Origin: an uncultured Bifidobacterium sp.
Lineage (GTDB): Bacteria > Actinomycetota > Actinomycetes > Actinomycetales > Bifidobacteriaceae
DNA: 5,490 nucleotides
NCBI GenBank assembly: GCA_937876495.1
Contig: CALEGL010000009.1
Location: 1-5,490, forward strand
Direction of reading: 5' to 3'
Shown: positions 1 to 5,490 of the stretch, one piece after another
Position numbering within the stretch: position 1 is the stretch's first letter
How the letters are laid out: every line of letters begins with the position of its first letter
Program-made: the position numbers and the translations under genes
Notes under the pieces: model-generated
Seen by the model: the letters and a program-made list of their open reading frames with translations, nothing else
The model's database searches: none
What the model was told of the DNA's origin: nothing

Positions 1-54
1 GGCATACGAGATTCGCCTTAGTCTCGTGGGCTCGGAGATGTTGATAAGAGACAG
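1..54 (+). other. Illumina P7 / i7 index / Nextera transposon adapter left on contig end
   Basis: This is not genomic sequence. Positions 1-12 (GGCATACGAGAT) are the last 12 bases of the Illumina P7 flow-cell oligonucleotide. Positions 13-20 (TCGCCTTA) are an 8-base index, the reverse complement of TAAGGCGA, which I recall as Nextera i7 index N701. Positions 21-54 are the 34-base Nextera read-2 transposon adapter, ending in the 19-bp Tn5 mosaic end at 36-54. The only departure from the canonical adapter is TG for GT at 42-43. The order P7, index, adapter, insert is exactly that of a library molecule, so the genomic insert starts at 55. The match rests on recognising fixed synthetic sequences over their whole length. 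Confidence 0.97.
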
Positions 55-104
55 GTGGATGGATGCGCGTGGGCTTCGAAGCGGCGCGAGTCCACGGACC
101 CCGA

Positions 105-1216
105 CTAGCGTTCGGCGGAGATGTGGTACTTGGGCAGGGTGATTTCGAAGTCGGCGCCCCGCGGGTCGTCGACCACGCGCACCGTGCCGCCGTGCAGCTG
201 CGCCGCCCAGCGGGCGATGGACAGCCCAAGACCGGTCCCGCCCGACTCCGTCCCGGGGCCGGAACGTCCTTTGACGAAGCGGCGGAAGATGTCCGAGCGC
301 GCTTCGACGGGGATCTGCGAGCCGAAGTTCACCACGTTGGTGACGATGGTTCCGGCCGACTCGTCCTCCCTCACGGCGATGAGCACCGTGGATCCGTCGG
401 GGGAGTGCTTGAAGGCGTTGGAGATGACGTTCGTGAACAGCTGACGCAGACGGTCCTGGTCGCCCTCCATGGTGACGTCCTTCGGCACGTCCAGACGGAC
501 GACGTGGGCGTGTCCCGAATCGGCTACTTCCAAGGGCTCGACGGTGTCGTCGATGAAGTCCGCGACGTTGAAGCGCTCGATCTCGAGGCTCGCCGCTCCG
601 GCCTCCATGCGTGACAGGTCCAGAAGGAATGCGATCAGGTCGGACAGGCGGTGCGTCTGGTTGAGGATGCTGTCGAGATTGGCGTGGGTGGGCTCCACCA
701 CGTCGTCGGCGAGGTTCTCCACCATGGCCTGCAGCGCCGAGACGGGAGTGCGCAGCTCATGGCTGACGTTCGCCACCATGTCGGTGCGCATCCGGTCGGC
801 GTGCTGGAGCTCCTCGGCCATGTCGTTGAAGGACCGCGCGAGCTGGCCCACCTCGTCGTTGCTCGTCGTCCCCGTGTGCACCCGGACGCTGTAGTCGCCG
901 TCGGCCATGGCCTCGGCCGCGTCGCGCATCTGACGCAGCGGGACGGTCAGACCGCGGGCGAAGACGTAGGTGATGCCCAGCGCTACGGCCAGGGTCAGAG
1001 GCATGGCGATCCACCCGCTCCAGCCGACCTTGAGAAGGAACCATGCCATGACGAAGGCGATGGAGGTGGAGATGACGATGAGGATGCTCAGCTCCATCTT
1101 CAGCGAGGAGAAACGCCCGATGGGGCGGCCGGAGTCCAAGGGATGGGGGAGCCGTCCGATCTGGCGCTCGTGCGGTTTTCGATCCTGAGTGCGGGGCGGC
1201 GTGGCCGGACGATCCG

Positions 1217-1220
<4 letters not shown>
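105..1220 (-). CDS. HAMP-domain sensor histidine kinase of a two-component system
   Basis: Membrane histidine kinase of 371 residues, presumed to autophosphorylate on His and pass the phosphate to the response regulator encoded just upstream. A basic, proline-rich cytoplasmic N-terminus (1-42) is followed by TM1 (about 44-63), a loop of only about six residues, TM2 (about 70-88) and a HAMP linker (about 88-141). The HisKA domain has the H-box SHELRTP at 153-159 with phospho-acceptor His154. The ATPase domain has an N-box around NVISNAFKHSP (264-274), a G1-like segment NFGSQIP (298-304), an F-box FRRF (312-315) and the G2 box GGTGLGLSI (327-335). The G1 box is degenerate: the usual DxGxG reads NxGxQ. 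As I recall, Asn there also occurs in CusS-like kinases, so activity is still likely. There is no extracytoplasmic sensor domain and no PAS domain, so I do not call it SenX3. The ATG overlaps the regulator's stop codon (ATGA) and lacks a clear Shine-Dalgarno, suggesting translational coupling. The stop is TAG at 107-105. Confidence 0.95.
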
Positions 1221-1990
<770 letters not shown>

Positions 1991-1995
1991 GTCCG

Positions 1996-2000
1996 CCTTT
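1996..2000 (-). promoter_or_regulatory. Ribosome binding site of the response regulator, overlapping the glgB stop
   Basis: On the minus strand the glgB stop TGA (2002-2000) runs directly into AAAGG (2000-1996), which sits 5 nt before the GTG at 1990. The spacing favours GTG over the ATG at 1984 (11 nt away). Because the site overlaps the stop codon, ribosomes finishing glgB could reinitiate here. With only 9 nt between the genes there is no room for a separate promoter or a terminator. Confidence 0.6.
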
Positions 2001-4276
2001 CAGTCGTCCGGCTTCAAGAATACCGCCCCCAGAGCCGGAATCGTGAGTCTGACGGACCAGTCGCGGGAGTGGAACTCCCCGGGCTGCGCGGTCACGCGGC
2101 CGTTGTGAATCCCCGACCCGCCGTACTTCTCGTCGTCGGTGGTGAGGACCTCGGTCCACGTTCCCCCGCGGGTGAGGGGCACCTGGTAGTCCTGCCACGC
2201 CTCCCCGGAGAAGTTCACGACCACCACCATCTGCTCGCCGTGCGTCCCGATGCGAACGAAGCTCAGGGTGTTGTGGTCGGCGTCGTCGCTGGTCAGCCAT
2301 TGGAATCCGGCGGGGTCGAAGTCCTGGCTCCACAGGGCGGGGGAGGACTTGTACAGGGCGTTGAGGTCGGCCACGAGGCTCTGCACCTGGCGATGCTCGG
2401 CCCATTTGAGCGCGTCCCAGTCGACGGAGCCGTCGTGGTTCCATTCGCCGTACTGAGCGATCTCGTTGCCCATGAAGGTGAGCTTCTTGCCGGGATGCGC
2501 CCACTGATAGGCGAACAGGCATCTCACGCCCGCGTAGCGCTGCCAGTCGTCGCCCGGCATCTTGCCGAACAGCGAGCCCTTGCCGTAGACGACCTCGTCA
2601 TGGCTGATGGGCAGGACGTAGTGCTCCGAATAGGCGTACACGAGGGAGAAGGTGATCTCGTTGTGATGCCATTTGCGGTTGATGGGCTCCTCATGCAGAT
2701 ACTGCAGGGTGTCATGCATCCATCCCATGTTCCATTTGAGTCCGAAACCCAGGCCTCCCATGCTCGTCGGCTTCGTCACGCCCTCGTAAGCCGTGGACTC
2801 CTCGGCGATCATCATGATGCCGGGGTTGTTCTTGTAGGCCGTGGCGTTGGCCTCCTTGATGAAGTCGATGGCCTCGAGGTTGTCGCGGCCGCCGTGGATG
2901 TTCGGACGCCACTGGCCCGGCTTGCGGCTGTAGTCGAGGTAGAGCATCGAGGAGACGGCGTCGACGCGCAGGGCGTCCACATGGTATTCGCCGAGCCAGA
3001 AGCAGGCGTTGGCCACGAGGAAGTTGCGCACCTCGTTGCGACCGAAGTTGAACACGTAGGTGCCCCAGTCGGGATGCTCGCCGCGCAGGGGGTCGGGGTC
3101 CTCGTATAGCGGGGTCCCGTCGAATCGGCCGAGAGCGAACTCGTCCTTCGGGAAGTGGGCGGGGACCCAGTCCATGATGACGCCGATGCCGGCCTTGTGG
3201 AAGCGATCGACCATGTACTTGAAGTCGTCCGGTCCTCCCAGACGGGAATCGATGGCGTAGTAGCCGGTGACCTGATAGCCCCACGACCCGGAGAAGGGGT
3301 GCTCGGCCAGAGGCATGAACTCCACGTGGGTGAAGCCCTCCTTCGCCACGTAGTCGACGAGCTGGTCGGCCAGCTCGCGGTACGAGCGGATCCCCGCCTT
3401 CCAGCTTCCGGCATGGACCTCGTAGATGCTGACGGGCCCCGCATGCGGGTCGCGGGACGCGCGATGCGACAGCCACTCGGAGTCATGCCAGGGGTATGTC
3501 GAGTCCACGATGACGGAGGCCGTCTTCGGCGGGACCTCGTGGGAGCGCTCCATGGGATCGGCCTTCATCACCCACTGGTTGGAGGCGTTGAGGATCTGGA
3601 ACTTGTAGGTCTGGCCGGCATGGGCGCCGGGGACGAAAAGCTCCCACACGCCCGACGAACCGATTTCGCGCATGGCGTGACGGCGTCCGTCCCAGCCGTT
3701 GAAGTCGCCGACCACCCTCACGGCATGGGCGTTGGGCGCCCAGACGGTGAAGGCGGTGCCTGACACCTGCCCCGGAGTGCCGTCCTGAGAGCCCATCGGG
3801 TCGTCGTAGCGTGTGACGCGGGCGCCCATGGCCTCCCAGAGGCGTTCGTGCCGCCCCTCGCCGAACAGGTACAGGTCGAGGTCGCCGATGGTGGGCAGAT
3901 AGCGGTAGGGGTCGTCCTCCACCAGAGGCGCATCCTCGCCGTATCTGACGCGCACCCGGTAATCGGGGACGCTCCAGCCGTCGGGGGATGCCGTCGAGGG
4001 GACGAGAGCCACGAACACGCCGTTGTGCTCGTGGCTCGCCGGGTACTCGCCGTCGGGCGTGATGATGGCCACCTCGGCGGCCAGGGGCCGCAGGACGCGC
4101 ACCGTCGTGGTGTCGTCGTGCCCCTGGGGGCCAAGATGCCCGCCCAGCACCTCGTGCGGGTTGTAGTACGTTGCGTTGCTTACGGCGTCGAGCACCCCCG
4201 CATCCACCGGCACCATCGCCGGATTCGGGGCGGGCGCAGCGACCTGATCGTCATTGATTGTCGTTTTTCCAGCCAT
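2000..4276 (-). CDS. glgB: 1,4-alpha-glucan branching enzyme (GH13)
   Basis: Cytoplasmic glycogen branching enzyme (EC 2.4.1.18) of 758 residues. It cuts an alpha-1,4-glucan chain and rejoins the piece through an alpha-1,6 bond. Order: N-terminal tail (1-35), first N-terminal beta domain (about 38-140), CBM48 (about 174-255, with FTVWAPNA and [11 protein letters not shown]), the catalytic GH13 barrel (about 280-640) and a C-terminal all-beta domain (about 650-758). The conserved GH13 motifs are complete: WGYQ with Tyr334, DWVPAHFP (369-376), DALRVDAV with nucleophile Asp439, MIAEEST with acid/base Glu492, and PISHDEV with His559 and Asp560. Length and two N-terminal modules match the long form of E. 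coli and mycobacteria (about 730 residues). The start ATG at 4276 has only a weak purine run upstream, and a -10-like hexamer 6 nt away suggests a leaderless message. A second Met at residue 21 precedes the conserved part and is a weaker alternative. It is the first gene of the operon with the two-component system. Confidence 0.98.
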   Translation of the reverse strand: MAGKTTINDDQVAAPAPNPAMVPVDAGVLDAVSNATYYNPHEVLGGHLGPQGHDDTTTVRVLRPLAAEVAIITPDGEYPASHEHNGVFVALVPSTASPDGWSVPDYRVRVRYGEDAPLVEDDPYRYLPTIGDLDLYLFGEGRHERLWEAMGARVTRYDDPMGSQDGTPGQVSGTAFTVWAPNAHAVRVVGDFNGWDGRRHAMREIGSSGVWELFVPGAHAGQTYKFQILNASNQWVMKADPMERSHEVPPKTASVIVDSTYPWHDSEWLSHRASRDPHAGPVSIYEVHAGSWKAGIRSYRELADQLVDYVAKEGFTHVEFMPLAEHPFSGSWGYQVTGYYAIDSRLGGPDDFKYMVDRFHKAGIGVIMDWVPAHFPKDEFALGRFDGTPLYEDPDPLRGEHPDWGTYVFNFGRNEVRNFLVANACFWLGEYHVDALRVDAVSSMLYLDYSRKPGQWRPNIHGGRDNLEAIDFIKEANATAYKNNPGIMMIAEESTAYEGVTKPTSMGGLGFGLKWNMGWMHDTLQYLHEEPINRKWHHNEITFSLVYAYSEHYVLPISHDEVVYGKGSLFGKMPGDDWQRYAGVRCLFAYQWAHPGKKLTFMGNEIAQYGEWNHDGSVDWDALKWAEHRQVQSLVADLNALYKSSPALWSQDFDPAGFQWLTSDDADHNTLSFVRIGTHGEQMVVVVNFSGEAWQDYQVPLTRGGTWTEVLTTDDEKYGGSGIHNGRVTAQPGEFHSRDWSVRLTIPALGAVFLKPDD

Positions 4277-4282
4277 GGCACC

Positions 4283-4288
4283 AGCATA
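4283..4288 (-). promoter_or_regulatory. Putative -10 element of a leaderless glgB promoter
   Basis: The minus strand reads TATGCT, fitting the actinobacterial -10 pattern TAnnnT, with 6 nt between it and the glgB ATG at 4276. That places the expected transcription start on the A of the ATG itself, giving a leaderless transcript, which is common in actinobacteria. It also explains the lack of a good Shine-Dalgarno. A TTGACG hexamer at 4307-4302 resembles a -35 box, but the spacer is only 13 nt, too short for a standard sigma-70-type promoter. It may be chance or serve another start site. Confidence 0.45.
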
Positions 4289-4360
4289 GGCCCCGAAGAC
4301 CCGTCAAAGGGCGTCGTGTCGCGAAAAACCCACGGTCGTGTGGCTTCCGCCGCCGGCGCA

Positions 4361-4380
4361 GGAGGTCCACTGGAGGTCCA
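4361..4380 (+). repeat. Tandem 9-bp direct repeat upstream of carD
   Basis: GGAGGTCCA occurs at 4361-4369 and again at 4372-4380, a period of 11 bp, so both copies face the same side of the helix. The second copy is embedded in TGGA-GG-TCCA, which is itself a short inverted repeat. The pair lies 47-66 bp before the carD start, in the divergent region shared with glgB. That is a reasonable position for an operator or activator site. No protein can be named from the sequence. A chance duplication in GC-rich DNA remains possible. I see no convincing -35/-10 pair for carD. The best -10 candidate is CAGACT (4391-4396) preceded by TGG, which is weak. Confidence 0.4.
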
Positions 4381-4417
4381 GGGGTGGTGGCAGACTTAGT
4401 GGGTTCACGGCAGGTAT

Positions 4418-4422
4418 GGAGG
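4418..4422 (+). promoter_or_regulatory. Ribosome binding site of carD
   Basis: GGAGG is a perfect core Shine-Dalgarno, 4 nt before the ATG at 4427. It fixes the start of carD and contrasts with the weak or absent sites before glgB, the kinase and ispF, which look leaderless or translationally coupled. Confidence 0.8.
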
Positions 4423-4426
4423 CTTC

Positions 4427-5023
4427 ATGGGGTACAAGGTCGGCGACATGGTCGTCTATCCACGGCACGGCGCGGCGAGGGTCGAGGCCATCACCGAGCG
4501 AACCGTCAAGGGAGTGACCCGCAAGTATCTCCAGCTCTCCGTGCTGTCGTCCGACGGACTGGTCATCAACGTCCCCATCGACAACGCCGAGAAGGTCGGC
4601 GTGCGTGACATCGTGGGAGCCTCCGAGGTATCGAAGGTCTTCGAGATCCTGCGCACCCCGGTCGTGGAGAAGGAGATGAACTGGTCGCGGCGGTACAAGC
4701 TCAACGTCGAGAAGATTGCCACGGGCGACGTCAACAAGATCGCCGAGGTCGTGCGCGACCTGTCGCAGCGTGACGTCGACGAGCATGGCCTGTCCGCGGG
4801 GGAGAAGCGCATGCTCACCCGAGCCCGCAGCATCCTCACGTCGGAGATAGCCCTGTCCGAGGGCATCGACGAAGAGGAGACTCAGCGCCTTCTGGACGTC
4901 AATCTCGGCTACGCCGAACCGCAGCCCGGCGACGAGAGGCATCACACGGAGGCCCCCGATGAGCCGGCGTCCCGCACGTTGGCGAGGCTTGAGGCCGAGA
5001 GCCGTCGTTCCAAGCGCAAATGA
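4427..5023 (+). CDS. carD: CarD-family RNA polymerase-binding transcription regulator
   Basis: CarD binds the RNA polymerase beta subunit and the upstream edge of the transcription bubble, stabilising open complexes at many promoters. The 198-residue protein aligns without difficulty to Mycobacterium tuberculosis CarD (162 residues, from memory). The N-terminal RNAP-interaction domain (1 to about 54) starts YKVGDMVVYPRHG and keeps Arg25. The DNA-binding helical domain (about 60-160) holds NWSRRYK (85-91) with Trp86, equivalent to the mycobacterial Trp85 that wedges into the bubble edge, then GDVNKIAEVVRDL (100-112) and GLSAGEKRML (121-130). Two differences stand out. A one-residue insertion near 42 is followed by INVP where M. 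tuberculosis has VRVP, so Arg47 of the polymerase contact corresponds to Asn48. There is also a C-terminal extension of about 38 residues, acidic then basic, ending RRSKRK. A strong ribosome site decides the start. The TGA stop overlaps the ispF ATG by 4 bp (ATGA). In mycobacteria ispD lies between carD and ispF; here it does not. Confidence 0.96.
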   Translation: MGYKVGDMVVYPRHGAARVEAITERTVKGVTRKYLQLSVLSSDGLVINVPIDNAEKVGVRDIVGASEVSKVFEILRTPVVEKEMNWSRRYKLNVEKIATGDVNKIAEVVRDLSQRDVDEHGLSAGEKRMLTRARSILTSEIALSEGIDEEETQRLLDVNLGYAEPQPGDERHHTEAPDEPASRTLARLEAESRRSKRK

Positions 5024-5241
5024 CGTCTTCGCGGGAGTCGTCAGCTCCGGCATCGCGGGATGATGCCGAGGGCTCCGCCTTCGTCGGACCGGCGTCCAAC
5101 GCCTCCGCGTCCTTCGGGACGTTCATGACGGGTCTGGGCTTTGACGCCCATCGCTTTGCTCCCGACGGTTCCGACCGTCCTCTGCGTCTCGCCTGCCTGA
5201 CATGGACGGGAACGGGGGTCGAGGCGGATTCCGACGGCGCC
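5020..5241 (+). CDS. ispF: 2-C-methyl-D-erythritol 2,4-cyclodiphosphate synthase, 5' part only
   Basis: IspF makes the cyclic diphosphate intermediate of the MEP isoprenoid pathway in the cytoplasm. Only about 74 of an expected 155-200 codons are real, because the sequence turns into a reverse-complement artefact after 5241. The family signature is TGLGFDAHRF, counted from the ATG at 5020 as residues 37-46. Asp42 and His44 are the first two metal ligands (Asp8 and His10 in E. coli). Then come RPLRLACL and GVEADSDG, aligning with the GLLAHSDGD segment of E. coli. The third ligand (His42 in E. coli) would lie just past the break. The reading frame stays open to 5490, but that part is meaningless. 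The start is uncertain. ATG at 5020 overlaps carD by ATGA and adds a 35-residue Ser/Ala-rich leader. ATG at 5125 starts at the usual IspF N-terminus but lacks a good ribosome site. I favour 5020 because of the coupling. Confidence 0.88.
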
Positions 5242-5490
5242 GCCGCCGTCCGAACCCGCCTCGACCCCCGTCCCCGCCCACGCCAGGCCGGCGCGACGCC
5301 CCGGACCGCCCGACCCGACCGGCGCAACCCCCTCGGCGCCCCCGCCCAGACCCGTCACCACCCCCCCGCACGCCCCGGCCGCCGTGGCCGCCCGCCCCGC
5401 CCCGGCCGTCCCCGCGGCACCACCGCCCGACCCCCGCGCCGCCGCCCCCCGCGCCGCTACCCCCCCACCCCCCTCCCTCCCCCCCCCCCC
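5242..5490. repeat. Fold-back artefact: degraded reverse complement of 4993-5241, fading into poly-C
   Basis: The axis lies between 5241 and 5242, so position x mirrors 10483-x. Exact stretches include 5256-5271 as the reverse complement of 5212-5227, and 5344-5353 as that of 5130-5139. By my hand count, 5244-5453 aligns without indels to the reverse complement of the left arm with about 146 of 210 positions identical. About 58 of the 64 mismatches are C in the right arm. Mismatches are few near the axis (3 in the first 30) and rise outwards. The last 30 bases contain 27 C. A minus-strand frame here even reads TGLGGGAEGVAPVGS, a corrupted copy of the IspF start TGLGFDAHRFAPDGS. A true palindrome would not decay in one direction only, so this is technical sequence. 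Confidence 0.93.

Noticed and set aside
36..54. Tn5 mosaic end as evidence for a natural transposon
   Set aside because: It is preceded by the Illumina P7 sequence and an index, so it comes from library preparation.
68..96. Stem (CGTGG / CCACG) with an internal GCTTCGAAGC palindrome downstream of the kinase stop, considered as a terminator
   Set aside because: The stem is only 5-6 bp with a loop of about 17-19 nt and no T-run. The sequence ends at the adapter, so what lies beyond cannot be seen.
63..614. Plus-strand open frame starting just after the adapter
   Set aside because: It is antisense to the C-terminal half of the histidine kinase, whose ATPase motifs are unambiguous.
5041..5371. 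Overlapping minus-strand Gly/Arg-rich open frames near the right end
   Set aside because: They are created by the fold-back. One is a corrupted mirror copy of the ispF start, and its Gly/Arg richness comes from the C-biased miscalls.
5242..5490. C-rich tail as a genuine low-complexity, proline/arginine-rich coding region or a giant hairpin terminator
   Set aside because: It aligns in register with the reverse complement of the upstream sequence, with errors nearly all to C that rise with distance. A functional hairpin would keep its pairing.

Overview
The window looks like a complete short-read assembly contig. About 5.19 kb (positions 55-5241) is authentic chromosomal DNA, and both ends are technical sequence. 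The authentic part is high-GC, has no stop-rich stretches, and is tightly packed with genes joined by 4-bp ATGA overlaps. Together with a CarD-family RNA polymerase regulator beside ispF and a two-domain GlgB, this points to an actinobacterium. The CarD sequence and the order glgB / response regulator / kinase / carD / ispF remind me most of Bifidobacteriaceae. That placement is inference from memory, not a search.

Layout. Positions 1-54 are the Illumina P7 end, an i7 index and the Nextera transposon adapter. Positions 55-104 are a short tail beyond the kinase gene. A leftward (minus-strand) operon follows: glgB (4276-2000), then an OmpR/PhoB-type response regulator (1990-1217), then a membrane histidine kinase (1220-105). 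The gaps are 9 bp and a 4-bp overlap. A 150-bp divergent intergenic region (4277-4426) carries a probable leaderless promoter for glgB, plus a 9-bp direct repeat and a strong ribosome binding site in front of carD. Rightward, carD (4427-5023) overlaps the start of ispF (5020 onward) by ATGA. Only about 74 codons of ispF are real. At the 5241/5242 boundary the sequence turns back on itself. From there to 5490 it is a base-for-base, progressively C-converted reverse complement of 4993-5241, ending in almost pure C.

How the genes fit together. GlgB makes the alpha-1,6 branches of glycogen and is transcribed together with a two-component system, so carbon storage and a signal response are physically linked in one transcription unit. 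On the other side, CarD stabilises open promoter complexes, mainly at rRNA and other housekeeping promoters. It is coupled to IspF, an enzyme of the MEP isoprenoid pathway. I see no mobile element, CRISPR array, RNA gene or new defence-type system. The most unusual structure in the window, the large inverted repeat at the right end, is best explained as a read or assembly artefact.
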